In this document: positions 8,601 to 17,338 of the stretch, in pieces | Position numbering within the stretch: the first letter of the stretch is position 1 | Layout: the number at the start of each line of letters is the position of its first letter | Source of the DNA: Nocardia nova SH22a | GTDB taxonomy: Bacteria > Actinomycetota > Actinomycetes > Mycobacteriales > Mycobacteriaceae | DNA length: 64,000 nucleotides | Direction: 5' to 3' | Assembly: GCF_000523235.1 (NCBI RefSeq) | Contig: NZ_CP006850.1 | Location: forward strand, 5,084,001-5,148,000 | The notes under the pieces: model-generated | Seen by the model: the letters and a program-made list of their open reading frames with translations, nothing else | The model's database searches: none | What the model was told of the DNA's origin: nothing | Translations under genes and position numbers: made by a program

Positions 8601-9218
8601 ATGACGGAACAGGACTCCACCCGGGCGCGGCGCGGGCGGGGACGCCGCCCCGCCGCGCAAGTGCGGGCCGATGCGGTGGCGGCCGCGGGGGCGCTGCTGC
8701 TCGAGTCGGGGATGGGCGCGTTCACCATCGAGGCGGTCGCCGAGAAGGCCGGGGTCAGCAAGACGACGCTCTACAAGTGGTGGCCGTCCAAGGGCGCACT
8801 GGCACTCGACGGCTACTTCCACGCCGTGGAATCGACCCTGGCCTTCCCCGATTCCGGCGATATCGAGGCGGATCTGATCACCCAACTGCACGCCTTCGTG
8901 CACCTGCTCACCCGGACCCGGGCCGGGCGCGTGATGGCCGAGCTGATCGGCCGCGCCCAGACCGATCCGGATCTGTCCGCCGCTCTGCTGCAACACTATT
9001 CGGACCCGCGCCGGAAGCTGGGCGCGGATGCGGTGCGGCGGGCGCAGGAGCGAGGTCAGATCCGGCCGGAGGTCGATCCGGAAGTACTCGTCGACCAGCT
9101 CTGGGGCGCCTGCTACCACCGCCTGCTGCTGCCGAGCCTGCCGCTGACCGAGGAGTTCGCCACGGCACTGGTGGCGAATCTGATGCGCGGAATCGCCGTC
9201 CGGTCCGGCCATCGCTGA
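8601..9218 (+). CDS. TetR-family transcriptional regulator
   Basis: A 205-residue protein with an N-terminal helix-turn-helix at about 25-70: GAFTIEAVAEKAGVSKTTLY followed by KWWPSK. The C-terminal domain fits the TetR_C_11-like group. The frame opens 42 codons earlier, but ATG at 8601 has GGAGGTGCGG just upstream and gives a normal TetR N-terminus. It diverges from an SDR gene and probably represses it and itself through the CGTCCATAT sites. The inducer is unknown. Confidence 0.88.
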   Translation: MTEQDSTRARRGRGRRPAAQVRADAVAAAGALLLESGMGAFTIEAVAEKAGVSKTTLYKWWPSKGALALDGYFHAVESTLAFPDSGDIEADLITQLHAFVHLLTRTRAGRVMAELIGRAQTDPDLSAALLQHYSDPRRKLGADAVRRAQERGQIRPEVDPEVLVDQLWGACYHRLLLPSLPLTEEFATALVANLMRGIAVRSGHR

Positions 9219-9256
9219 TCCGGGCCCCGTCCCCGCACCGGCGATAGGCTGGGCGG

Positions 9257-10234
9257 ATGCGATTTCCTCCGATCGATCCCTATGCCCACGGAATGCTCGC
9301 GGTCGGCGAGGGGAATGAAATCCATTGGGAGACATCCGGAAATCCGGCGGGCAAGCCCGCGCTGTATCTGCACGGCGGGCCCGGCGGCGGACTGTCGGGT
9401 GGTTACCGCCGCGCTTTCGATCCCGGGAAGTACCTGATCGTCGGATTGGATCAGCGCGGCTGCGGCCGCAGCAGGCCACTGGTCACCGCGGACCCGAACA
9501 CCCTCGCACACAACACGACTCACCATCTGATCGCCGATATCGAGGCGCTGCGCGCACATCTGGGCATCGACCGCTGGCTGGTCTACGGCGGCTCCTGGGG
9601 CACGACTCTGGCGCTGGCCTACGCGCAGGCCCATCCCGAGCGGGTCACCGAGATCGTATTGACGGCCACCACGCTGACGAATCCCGAAGCCGTGGAATGG
9701 ATCACCGAAACGGTGGGCCGCCTGTTCCCCGTCGAATGGGACGCCTTCCGCGCGGGCGCCGCCGCCCCGCCCGGTCGCCGTCTCGTCGACGCCTACCATG
9801 ATCGGCTCACCGATCCGGACGAGCAGGTGCGCACTCGCGCGATCGAGGACTGGATGGCGTGGGAGGAGGCGCACATCTCGCTGGGCACGAAATACCCTCC
9901 GCGCGAACGCGATCCGCGCGAGTGCGAGATCTTCGTCCGCCTGGTGGTGCACTACTGGCGCCACGGCGCATTCCTGTCACCGACGGCGCTGCGCGACGCG
10001 ATCCCGGCCCTGCACGGAATTCCCGCCGTCCTGGTCCAGGGAAAGCTGGATGTCAGCGGCCCGGCCGCGGTCGCCTGGGACCTGCACAAGTCCTGGCCCG
10101 GAAGCCGATTCGTGCTGGTCGAGGACGAGGGGCACGGCGGCCCGAAGATGACCGAGGCGGTGTGCGCCGCGCTCGCCGAATTCGCCGCCGAGGACGATCG
10201 CGCCACCGATTCGAGGCGCGGCGCGACCGCATGA
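9257..10234 (+). CDS. pip: Proline iminopeptidase (peptidase S33)
   Basis: A 325-residue alpha/beta-hydrolase that removes N-terminal proline from peptides. The oxyanion motif HGGPGGG lies at 39-45, the family signature GLDQRGCGRS at 63-72, and the nucleophile serine in GGSWGTT at S113. The acid lies near VQGKLDVSGP and the histidine in EDEGHGG near the C-terminus. Length and motif order match typical Pip enzymes. There is no signal peptide, so it is cytoplasmic. A strong hairpin follows the gene. Confidence 0.93.
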   Translation: MRFPPIDPYAHGMLAVGEGNEIHWETSGNPAGKPALYLHGGPGGGLSGGYRRAFDPGKYLIVGLDQRGCGRSRPLVTADPNTLAHNTTHHLIADIEALRAHLGIDRWLVYGGSWGTTLALAYAQAHPERVTEIVLTATTLTNPEAVEWITETVGRLFPVEWDAFRAGAAAPPGRRLVDAYHDRLTDPDEQVRTRAIEDWMAWEEAHISLGTKYPPRERDPRECEIFVRLVVHYWRHGAFLSPTALRDAIPALHGIPAVLVQGKLDVSGPAAVAWDLHKSWPGSRFVLVEDEGHGGPKMTEAVCAALAEFAAEDDRATDSRRGATA

Positions 10235-10285
10235 CCGCCGTGGGACCGTGCGCGCGATGAGTCCAGGACGGGCCGACCTGGGTGT

Positions 10286-10319
10286 GACACGGCGACGCCC
10301 ACCCGGACGTCGCCGTGTC
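10286..10319. terminator. Hairpin between convergent genes
   Basis: A perfect 12-bp stem (10286-10297 with 10308-10319) encloses a 10-base loop between the pip stop and the stop of the dehydrogenase gene on the other strand. It could serve both directions. No long T-run flanks it. Confidence 0.65.
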
Positions 10320-10325
10320 GGGAGA

Positions 10326-11177
10326 TCAGCGGCTGTACTCGTAGAACCCGCGGCCGGTCTTGCGGCCGAGGCGGCCCGCGTCGACCATGCGGCGCAGCAG
10401 GGCGGGGGGCGCGAAGTGCGGTTCGGCGAATTCCGCGTACAGCGACTCCGCGGCGGCCAGCGCGATATCGAGGCCCACCGTGTCGAGCAGGGTCAGCGGG
10501 CCCATCGGGTAACCGCAGCCGCCCTTCATCGCGGCGTCGATGTCCTCGGCGGTCGCGTAGCCGGAATCGAGCATCCGCACCGCCTGGCACAGGTACGGGA
10601 TCAGCAGCGCGTTGACGATGAATCCGGACCGGTCACCGGCCTGCACGGTGGTCTTGTGCAGGGTGTCGCGGGCGTAATCGGTGACCGCGGCCGCCGTCGC
10701 GGGGGCGGTGACCAGGGTCGAGATGATCTCCACCAGCGGCATCACCGGCACCGGATTGAAGAAGTGCACGCCGACGACCCGTTCGGGCCGCTGCGTGGCG
10801 CCGGCCACCTTGATCACCGGGATCGAGGAGGTGTTGGTGGCGAGGATGCCTTCCGGCTTGACGATCTTGTCCAGCTTGCCGAAGATCTCGTACTTCAGCG
10901 ACTCGATCTCGGGGGCGGCCTCGATGACGAGATCGCGGTCGGCGAACTCCTCGATATCGAGGGTCACCCGCACCCGCGCGATCGCGGCGTCGGCGTCGGC
11001 CTGGCTGATCTTGCCCTTGCTCACCCCGCGCGAGATCGACCCGGCGACGCGCTGCTGCGCGGCCTCGGCGAACTCCGGAGTCGTCTCCAGGACCAGCACC
11101 TCACTCCCGGCCTTCGCGCACACCTCGGCGATGCCCGCACCCATGGTTCCGCCACCGATCACACCGATCAGCTTCAC
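10326..11177 (-). CDS. 3-hydroxybutyryl/3-hydroxyacyl-CoA dehydrogenase
   Basis: About 283 residues, the usual length for single-domain HADs. The NAD motif GVIGGGTMGAGIAE is at the extreme N-terminus, followed by ATNTSSIPV and the catalytic histidine region GVHFFNPVPVMPLVE. The C-terminal domain ends GRGFYEYSR. It oxidises 3-hydroxyacyl-CoA with NAD(P)+ in beta-oxidation or butanoate metabolism. The GTG start is preferred for its GGGAGAG ribosome site; an in-frame ATG at 11222 overlaps the TAA of the upstream TetR gene by one base and would add 15 residues. It is co-oriented and coupled with that TetR. Confidence 0.9.
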   Translation of the reverse strand: MKLIGVIGGGTMGAGIAEVCAKAGSEVLVLETTPEFAEAAQQRVAGSISRGVSKGKISQADADAAIARVRVTLDIEEFADRDLVIEAAPEIESLKYEIFGKLDKIVKPEGILATNTSSIPVIKVAGATQRPERVVGVHFFNPVPVMPLVEIISTLVTAPATAAAVTDYARDTLHKTTVQAGDRSGFIVNALLIPYLCQAVRMLDSGYATAEDIDAAMKGGCGYPMGPLTLLDTVGLDIALAAAESLYAEFAEPHFAPPALLRRMVDAGRLGRKTGRGFYEYSR

Positions 11178-11221
11178 AGTCGTCTCTCCCACCATCTCGA
11201 TTTCGACGTGTCCGCCGACCA

Positions 11222-11818
11222 TTATCGCTGTTCGGGTAGTTGGAACATGCCGCGGGCGAAGCGCAGCAGATGTTCGCGCAGGGCGGCGTCGTCCAGATCG
11301 ACCACCATCGGGTGCGCCGCGGCCCCGCCGATCGCGGAGTAGAGCATGGCCGCCTGCACCCGCATATCGGTGTCGGCGTCCTCACCTATCAGCGCGCCGA
11401 ACAGGCGTTCCATCAACTGCCGGAACTCGGCGTGCTCAGCGAGGAAGCGCGCCATGTACGGATCGTTCTGCATCACGCTGTAGAGGCGGCGGCGCTGCAC
11501 GGCGATATCGATCACACGGACCAGCAGGGCGTCGCGGGCGGCCGTCGCGCCGTCGTAGGTCTGCGACTCCGACAGCGCCGCCTCGAGCCGGGCCATCTCG
11601 GTTTCGGCGACGGCGGACACGATGTCGTCCTTGGATTTGAACTGGTGGTACACCGCCGCCTTGGTGACGCCGATGAAATCGGCGAGCATCTGCAGCGAGG
11701 TCGCGCTGACGCCGTGTTGCGCGAACAACTCGAAGGCCGCGAGAATGATGCGGCGTTGCGCGGCACTGTATTTCGCGGGAACCGTCACGTCAGGTCCGGC
11801 CGTGGCGTCTGAGGTCAT
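11222..11818 (-). CDS. TetR-family regulator, candidate controller of the mce/oxidase region
   Basis: A 198-residue TetR protein. The DNA-binding domain at about 20-65 includes HGVSATSLQMLADFIGVTKA followed by AVYHQFKSKDD, and the ligand domain fills the remainder. A copy of the palindromic site found twice in the mce/oxidase divergent region lies 8-22 bases before its ATG, which suggests autoregulation and control of those operons. It follows the oxidase-like operon by 33 bases on the same strand and is coupled to the dehydrogenase gene downstream. The ligand is possibly an acyl-CoA, by context only. Confidence 0.85.
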   Translation of the reverse strand: MTSDATAGPDVTVPAKYSAAQRRIILAAFELFAQHGVSATSLQMLADFIGVTKAAVYHQFKSKDDIVSAVAETEMARLEAALSESQTYDGATAARDALLVRVIDIAVQRRRLYSVMQNDPYMARFLAEHAEFRQLMERLFGALIGEDADTDMRVQAAMLYSAIGGAAAHPMVVDLDDAALREHLLRFARGMFQLPEQR

Positions 11819-11825
11819 CGTCCGA

Positions 11826-11839
11826 GGCTAGCCGATCGA
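11826..11839. promoter_or_regulatory. Third copy of the mce-region palindromic site
   Basis: GGCTAGCCGATCGA matches 13 of 14 bases of the reverse complement of the two sites at 14253-14290. It lies directly upstream of the TetR start codon (11818). Confidence 0.6.
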
Positions 11840-11851
11840 CAAGTAGCGGCT

Positions 11852-12121
11852 TCACCACAGGTAGGTCCCGCCGATCACCACAGTGAAACCCAGCAACCAC
11901 AGATCGGTGCCGTACCGCAGCCAGCGCGGCGCGCCGCGAACCTCCATGAACTGCCGGAGCACGACGCGCGCCTTGACCACCGCGAGCACCAGCACGGTGA
12001 GCGCTGCCGCCTCGCGATGCGCGCCCGAGTTGCCCAGTAACCAGGACACGAGCGTGATCGCGACCAGCACCGCCCAGGCGATGGTGATCCGCGCCGTGGC
12101 CGATATCGTTGTCGATCGCAT
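11852..12121 (-). CDS. Cytochrome c oxidase subunit IV-like protein (pfam03626 type)
   Basis: An 89-residue protein with three hydrophobic segments, including ITIAWAVLVAITLVSWLLG and ALTVLVLAVVKARVVLRQFM. The second matches the helix with the VK.R...  .FME pattern of prokaryotic subunit IV (CyoD/NorF-like). It starts one base after the stop of the subunit III gene, so the two are co-translated. Subunits I and II of an oxidase are not in the window, so its partner enzyme is unknown. Confidence 0.8.
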   Translation of the reverse strand: MRSTTISATARITIAWAVLVAITLVSWLLGNSGAHREAAALTVLVLAVVKARVVLRQFMEVRGAPRWLRYGTDLWLLGFTVVIGGTYLW

Positions 12122-12122
12122 G

Positions 12123-12725
12123 TCACCTCATCACGTATACGAGTGCGAATATCAGCAGCCAGAGCAGGTCGACCATGTGCCAGTAGGTCGCACCGGTCTC
12201 GGTCATCGACAGCCGCCGTCCCCGCGGATCGCGCAGATCGCGCACCACCAGCCCCAGGATCAGCAGTCCCAGCACCACATGGAACAGGTGGATGCCCGTG
12301 AGCATGTAGTAGTACATGTAGAACGGGCCACTCGGAAACGTTGCGCCGGAACGGATTTCCGAGGTCCACTCCCCCGCCTTCACCACCACGAACAACAGTC
12401 CGCACAGTCCGGCGCCGGTGACGGCGGCGACCGCGGCGCGATACCGTTCGCCGCGGGCCGCCAGCACGCCGCGGGCGACCAGCAGTGAGCTGGTCAGCAG
12501 CAGCACCGTGTCGAAGACGCCGACGCCGAGGTGCACACCGCGCTGCTGTTCCAGGAAAGCCCCGGGATCGCGCTGTCTGTCGATCATGAAAATCACCAGA
12601 TAGACCGAGAATATGAGGAAGTCGCCGAGGATGAATATCCACATGTTCGGATCGCCCGGGATTCTGCGGACGGGCTTCTCGCGCGATACCGACCACGGAA
12701 CGGATTCGCGCACATCCGAACTCAC
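12123..12725 (-). CDS. Heme-copper oxidase subunit III family protein (NorE-like)
   Basis: A 200-residue, five-segment membrane protein. MWIFILGDFLIFSVYLVIF and the H...L...H pattern in YYYMLTGIHLFHVVLGLL, plus GATYWHMVDLLWLLIF, are hallmarks of COX3/NorE proteins. The GTG start overlaps the TGA of the preceding gene in a GTGA tetranucleotide (12722-12725). NorE-type proteins accompany nitric-oxide reductases or oxidases and contain no cofactor themselves. The lack of a catalytic subunit nearby makes the role here unclear. Confidence 0.85.
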   Translation of the reverse strand: MSSDVRESVPWSVSREKPVRRIPGDPNMWIFILGDFLIFSVYLVIFMIDRQRDPGAFLEQQRGVHLGVGVFDTVLLLTSSLLVARGVLAARGERYRAAVAAVTGAGLCGLLFVVVKAGEWTSEIRSGATFPSGPFYMYYYMLTGIHLFHVVLGLLILGLVVRDLRDPRGRRLSMTETGATYWHMVDLLWLLIFALVYVMR

Positions 12726-13471
12726 GACGCCTCCGCAGCGTCGGCGGACAACGGTTTCGGCCAGGTCGCACCCGAAATGGCCCGGCGCAGAACCATGATC
12801 ATGCAGAATTCCCATCCGACGAAGATGATGGTGCCCAGCCAGAAGCTGATGGCCCCGTTCCACGACAGCGGTCCGGAACGGAAGACGAAAACCGGACCGG
12901 CGAGTATCTCGGTCACCACCATCCAGATGGAGATATATCCCAGCCAGACCGGGAAAACACCGTTGCGGTCGAGGAATATCGCGAGCGCGAGCACCGTGCA
13001 CTGGGTGGCGAAACAACCCAGCGATCCGACGAACGACAGCAGCCCGAGATCGTAGAGCAGCACCAGGATCTGCGGATCGCGGTCGAGCCGGAAGGTGGCG
13101 GTCACGAACGCGAACGAGGCGAACAGGCAGCCCGGTACCGCGCCCACCGCCAGGGCCGCGATATAGGAATACGCGAATACCGGACTGATCGACATGCGCT
13201 TCATCTGGAACGCGATGAGCCCGTTGGCCATTCCGGTGAATCCGATGATCGCCGCCAGCAGGCCGAATCCGATCCGAATGGTCAGCGCGTGATCGTGGAA
13301 GAAGGCGACGATCTGCTCGGTGGACGCGTCCGGGCGCGGCGGCGGCATCACCCGGGTGAGTACCACGAAGATCAGGCCGAACAGCCCGTAGAACACCGGA
13401 ATCGACCACCAGCAGATCATCTGGTCCAGCGGGCGCGAAGCCGAATCCGGCGCCACCGCACCGGCACTCAC
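12722..13471 (-). CDS. Six-to-seven-segment membrane protein, paralogue A
   Basis: A 249-residue polytopic protein of unknown function. It has a GTG start inside a GTGA overlap with the previous gene (13468-13471). Its features parallel the neighbouring gene: an acidic loop after helix 1, the segment FQMKRMSISP, LDRDPQILVLLYDLG, and a C-terminal FRSGPLSWNGAISFWLG. The paralogue has QMKRMATPSQ, ERDPQLVQLLNDLA and FRSGPLAWNGVVSFWI, so the two arose by duplication. Lying in a coupled operon with subunit III and IV homologues, they may form a membrane complex with them. Confidence 0.7.
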   Translation of the reverse strand: MSAGAVAPDSASRPLDQMICWWSIPVFYGLFGLIFVVLTRVMPPPRPDASTEQIVAFFHDHALTIRIGFGLLAAIIGFTGMANGLIAFQMKRMSISPVFAYSYIAALAVGAVPGCLFASFAFVTATFRLDRDPQILVLLYDLGLLSFVGSLGCFATQCTVLALAIFLDRNGVFPVWLGYISIWMVVTEILAGPVFVFRSGPLSWNGAISFWLGTIIFVGWEFCMIMVLRRAISGATWPKPLSADAAEAS

Positions 13472-14205
13472 GCCGCACCCCCGCACTCGATTTCCTGCCG
13501 CAGCAGCGCGGCCCGCACGACGAAGAACATCACCAGCAGAAATGCGGCGAAAGCACCGATGCGAATCCAGAACGAGACGACACCGTTCCACGCCAGCGGC
13601 CCGGAACGAAATATCACCGAGCAGGCCGCCGGGGCCATGGCGGCGCCGACGGCCAGACTGAATGCCGCGACCCAGCGCGGGAATATCGGCTTCGGCCGGG
13701 CGTCGAGCCGGACAGCTAGTGCGAGGCAGACCATTTGCGCCACCAGCATTCCCACCGGTGCGGTGAAGGTGAGCCAGGCCAGATCGTTGAGCAACTGGAC
13801 CAATTGCGGATCGCGTTCGGGCCGGAATGCCGCCACCAGCCAGAAGATATCGGCGATCGCGAACAGGGTGGCGCCGCTCACCACGGCGGCCAGATAACTG
13901 TAGGCCAGCACTTGACTCGGAGTGGCCATCCGTTTCATCTGCACGACGATCACCATGAAGAACGGAATCAGCATGATGCCACAGAGATTGAAGGTGATCA
14001 TGCTGAACCGGATCATGCCGAGATGGTCCGAATAGAACCGCGCGATCGACTCGGCGTCGGCGGCCGGTGAGGTCGGCGGCAGGAATCCCGGAAACGCGAG
14101 AAACGCCACGATCAGCACGGCACCGAAAACGGGCAACAGCCACAACGCGATCCATTGGGATCGCAGGCGGGCGACGGGCAATCGGTCGTCGACGAGTACT
14201 GGCAT
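13468..14205 (-). CDS. Six-to-seven-segment membrane protein, paralogue B
   Basis: About 245 residues; MPVLVDD is preferred as the start because the first membrane helix (WIALWLLPVFGAVLIVAFLA) then lies near the N-terminus, although the frame extends 21 codons further. It shares motifs with paralogue A, notably FRSGPLAWNG. It is the first gene of the minus-strand operon diverging from mce, and its promoter region contains two copies of a TetR-type palindrome. No cofactor-binding motif is evident. Confidence 0.7.
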   Translation of the reverse strand: MPVLVDDRLPVARLRSQWIALWLLPVFGAVLIVAFLAFPGFLPPTSPAADAESIARFYSDHLGMIRFSMITFNLCGIMLIPFFMVIVVQMKRMATPSQVLAYSYLAAVVSGATLFAIADIFWLVAAFRPERDPQLVQLLNDLAWLTFTAPVGMLVAQMVCLALAVRLDARPKPIFPRWVAAFSLAVGAAMAPAACSVIFRSGPLAWNGVVSFWIRIGAFAAFLLVMFFVVRAALLRQEIECGGAA

Positions 14206-14252
14206 GATTCCTCGATTTCCCGGCCCGGAACCCTGGACCGTTGAGAGAATAA

Positions 14253-14290
14253 CCGATCGGCTAGCCAAGACAGTAGCCGATCGGCTAGCC
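14253..14290. promoter_or_regulatory. Tandem palindromic operators in the mce divergent region
   Basis: CCGATCGGCTAGCC occurs twice as a direct repeat (14253-14266 and 14277-14290, 24 bp apart). The second lies in the 14-bp perfect palindrome TAGCCGATCGGCTA (14274-14287) and the first in a one-mismatch version of it. The pair sits 59-96 bases before the YrbEA start and 48-85 bases before the oxidase-operon start, so it can control both. Confidence 0.7.
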
Positions 14291-14348
14291 TCTGTTCAAT
14301 CCCGCCGCCCGACCGGCGCGCAGCGAGTACCGAACGAGGAGCGGCACC

Positions 14349-15206
14349 GTGGTCGACACAGCGTCATCGAACTCGCGGACCTCCGCCGTCGACGAAATCA
14401 CCGGCTGGACAAGCGGATACCTGCGGCGACATCCGGTCGCGGCGCTGCGCACCGTAGGCCGTCAGGTGAGCCTCGGCGGCCGGGCCGTGCGCTATCTGGG
14501 GGTGGACGTGGCCACCGGGAAGTTCCCCTTCGGTGAGTTCGTGCACCAGGCGACCTTCATGGTGAAGACCTCCTATCTCCCGACGGTCGCGGTCGCCCTG
14601 CCGATCAGTGCCACGTTGTCGATCCAGTTCGGCCTGCTCGCCGGACAGGTCGGCGCGACGTCATTGGCCGGTGCCGCAAGCGGTTTGGCGGTCATCCGGC
14701 AATCGGCGCCGCTGGTGACCGCGATCCTGCTGGCCGCCGCGGTGGGTTCGGCGGTCTGCTCGGATCTGGGTTCGCGCACCATCCGGGAGGAGATCGACGC
14801 GATGGAGGTGATGGGCGTTTCGGTGCTGCGAAGACTCGTCGTGCCCCGCCTGTCGGCCTGCGTCGTGGTGGCGATGGGACTGACCGGGCTGAGTTGTTTC
14901 ATCGGGTTCCTGGCCGGATATCTGTTCAACGTCTACGTCCAGAACGGCACGCCCGGAAGCTTTCTCGCCACCTTCTCCTCCTTCGCCACCACCGGCGACC
15001 TGTTCCTGGCCATGGTGAAATCCGCGGTGTTCGGGACCATCGTCGCCGTCGTGGCGTGCGAGAAGGGGCTGAGTACCCGCGGTGGTCCGGGCGGGGTGGC
15101 CAACTCCGTGAACGCCGCGGTGGTCGCCTCCATCATCGCGCTGATGATCGTCAATGTCGGCTTCACCGAGCTGTACACGATCCTGTTCCCCAGGACCACG
15201 CTGTGA
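14349..15206 (+). CDS. yrbEA: YrbEA-type Mce permease (MlaE family)
   Basis: A 285-residue membrane permease subunit of a Mce lipid transporter. The MlaE-family core includes GLLAGQVGATSLAGAASGLA, SAVCSDLGSRTIREEIDAMEVMG and the C-terminal ACEKGLSTRGGPGGVANSV; the ..EEIDAM.VMG motif contacts the MceG ATPase in this family. GTG start with AGGAG at 14337. It is first in a nine-gene operon. The MceG ATPase itself is not in the window. Confidence 0.93.
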   Translation: MVDTASSNSRTSAVDEITGWTSGYLRRHPVAALRTVGRQVSLGGRAVRYLGVDVATGKFPFGEFVHQATFMVKTSYLPTVAVALPISATLSIQFGLLAGQVGATSLAGAASGLAVIRQSAPLVTAILLAAAVGSAVCSDLGSRTIREEIDAMEVMGVSVLRRLVVPRLSACVVVAMGLTGLSCFIGFLAGYLFNVYVQNGTPGSFLATFSSFATTGDLFLAMVKSAVFGTIVAVVACEKGLSTRGGPGGVANSVNAAVVASIIALMIVNVGFTELYTILFPRTTL

Positions 15207-16060
15207 CCGCCACGCCCTACCGCCCGCAGCTCGTGCGGCCGCTGCGGTCGGCGGCCCGCGCGCCGTTCACCACGGCCGGGCGGCTCGGACATCTCGCGAC
15301 CTTCTTCGTCCGGTCGGTCGCGTCGATTCCGATCTCGTTGCGGCACTACGGGAAAGAGTCGCTGCGCATCCTGTCCGACGTCACCTGGGGCAACGGTTCG
15401 CTCGTGGTCGGCGGCGGGACCGCGGGGGTGATCGTGCTGCTGGGCGCGGCCGCCGGCGGCATCGTCGGCATCGAGGGCTACAGCGCGTTGAAATTGCTGG
15501 GCATGGGCCCGGCGACCGGAATGATCGCCTCCACGGCGGCGACCCGCGAACTGGCGCCGATCATGGCCTCGATCGCCTTCGCCGCGCAAGCCGGATGCCG
15601 GTTCACCGCGCAGCTGGGCTCGATGCGCATCGCCGAGGAGATCGACGCGCTGGATTCCCTTGCGATCCGGCCGATTCCGTATCTGGTGGGTACTCGGCTG
15701 CTGGCCGCGGTCGTCGCCATCGTCCCGCTGTACCTGGCCGGGCTCGCCGCGGACTATCTGGCGGTGGAGATGTTCGTCGGATTCGCGGGCGGCCAGGCAT
15801 TCGGCACCTACGAGCACTACTTCCGGCTGGTCCTGGGCAGCACCGACATCCTGTATTCGCTGCTGAAAGCGGTGATCTTCGTGATCGTGACGACGATCAT
15901 CCAGTGCTACTACGGCTACTACGCCACCGGCGGGCCGCAGGGTGTGGGGGTAGCGGCCGGGCGCGCGATGCGGGCGGCGATCACCGTCATGATCTGCGTG
16001 AACCTCTTGCTCACCATGACGCTGTGGGGTGTGGCCTCCGGCGCGCGGATAAGTGGGTGA
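15203..16060 (+). CDS. yrbEB: YrbEB-type Mce permease (MlaE family)
   Basis: A 285-residue paralogue of the preceding permease. The GTG start overlaps the upstream stop in GTGA (15203-15206). MlaE features are GMGPATGMIASTAATRELAP, RIAEEIDALDSLAI and CYYGYYATGGPQGVGVAAGR near the C-terminus. Together the two YrbE proteins form the inner-membrane channel pair of the Mce transporter. Confidence 0.93.
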   Translation: MTATPYRPQLVRPLRSAARAPFTTAGRLGHLATFFVRSVASIPISLRHYGKESLRILSDVTWGNGSLVVGGGTAGVIVLLGAAAGGIVGIEGYSALKLLGMGPATGMIASTAATRELAPIMASIAFAAQAGCRFTAQLGSMRIAEEIDALDSLAIRPIPYLVGTRLLAAVVAIVPLYLAGLAADYLAVEMFVGFAGGQAFGTYEHYFRLVLGSTDILYSLLKAVIFVIVTTIIQCYYGYYATGGPQGVGVAAGRAMRAAITVMICVNLLLTMTLWGVASGARISG

Positions 16061-16063
16061 GCG

Positions 16064-17338
16064 ATGCCGATAGCATTCGAATCCGACGGACGCCGCCTCT
16101 CCGATACCCGACTCGCGGTGCGCGGGTTGATCTTTCTGGTAGTCGCGGGCCTGGCCGTGGCCGCCATGCTGGCCCGTTCCCAGGGCTGGTTCGAACGGAC
16201 CGTGCCGGTGATCGCCGAACTGGCCGATGTGGGCGACGGCCTGCCCGCGAAGTCGGATGTGAAGTTCCACGGGGTGCTGGTCGGCACGGTCGACGGGGTG
16301 GAACCGTCGCGCGGTGACGGCCCGCATCGGGTGCGGCTGTCGCTGCTGCCCGGACGGGTCGGCGGGATTCCCGCCACCGTCACCGCGCGGGTGGTGCCCA
16401 GCAATGTGTTCGCGGTGCCGTCGGTGCAGCTGGTCGACAACGGCCCGGCTCCGGCCTTGCGCGCCGGTGCGCGTCTCCCGCAGGACCGCAGTCTGCCCAC
16501 CGTCCGGTTGCAGACCTCGCTCACCGCACTCGACCGGATCGCCGCCGCCGCGGGACGTTCCGGTGCGGACCCGATGCTCGGCATCCTGACCACCGTCGAG
16601 CGCGCGACCAGCGGGCGCGGGGACGCGGCCGTGCGCGCCGCCGGGCAGCTGAATCGCATCGTGCAGGCCCTCGACGGTGCGATGACACCCGACGGCACCG
16701 TCGCCACCCTCGATTCGCTGGCTCGCGCCGTGACCGAATGGCAGTCCGCCGCACCGGATCTGCTCGACGCCCTGCACAACGCGGTACTCCCGCTGCGGAC
16801 GGTGGCACAGCAGCGCGCGGGGATCGCCGAACTACTGGGTTCCGCGATCACGACCTCCGGCACGGTCGACTCCGCGCTGGCGCATCATGGGGATCAGGTG
16901 CGCGCGATCACCGCGAACATGGGCCCGGTGCTCGACGTCCTGGCCGAGGGCGGCCGGAACTTCCCCCGGATGACCACCTCGGTCACCCGCGTGGATCAGC
17001 GGTTCCTCGCCGAATTCTGGGATCCGCAGGCGCACAACGGAACCGCGAAGATCATTCTCGAACTCGCACCGCATCAGCAGTACACCCGGGCCGATTGCCC
17101 CCGGTACGGGACCTTGGAGGGGCCCAGCTGCCACACCGCGCCGGTGAACGGGCCCTCGGTGTTGGACCGGCCCGGGACGGCGACGCCTGCGGCCCAGACC
17201 ACGGGCGGCGAACCGGAACGGCAGCAGGTCGCCGCGATCGTCGGGTCGGCACCGAATCCCTTGGCGGACTTGCTGATCGGACCGCTGGTGCGAGGTAACG
17301 ACGTCACCGTCACGCGTGAGCCCGGAGGTGCCCGATGA
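16064..17338 (+). CDS. mceA: Mce-family protein A
   Basis: A 424-residue substrate-binding subunit with an N-terminal signal anchor (about 20-38) and an MlaD/MCE domain beginning PVIAELADVGDGLPAKSDVK and continuing HGVLVGTVDGV. A long helical coiled region follows, then a cysteine-containing tail (YTRADCPRY, EGPSCHTAP). Mce proteins form a hexameric tube that carries lipids or sterols across the periplasm. It starts three bases after yrbEB and ends in an ATGA overlap. Confidence 0.92.
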   Translation: MPIAFESDGRRLSDTRLAVRGLIFLVVAGLAVAAMLARSQGWFERTVPVIAELADVGDGLPAKSDVKFHGVLVGTVDGVEPSRGDGPHRVRLSLLPGRVGGIPATVTARVVPSNVFAVPSVQLVDNGPAPALRAGARLPQDRSLPTVRLQTSLTALDRIAAAAGRSGADPMLGILTTVERATSGRGDAAVRAAGQLNRIVQALDGAMTPDGTVATLDSLARAVTEWQSAAPDLLDALHNAVLPLRTVAQQRAGIAELLGSAITTSGTVDSALAHHGDQVRAITANMGPVLDVLAEGGRNFPRMTTSVTRVDQRFLAEFWDPQAHNGTAKIILELAPHQQYTRADCPRYGTLEGPSCHTAPVNGPSVLDRPGTATPAAQTTGGEPERQQVAAIVGSAPNPLADLLIGPLVRGNDVTVTREPGGAR

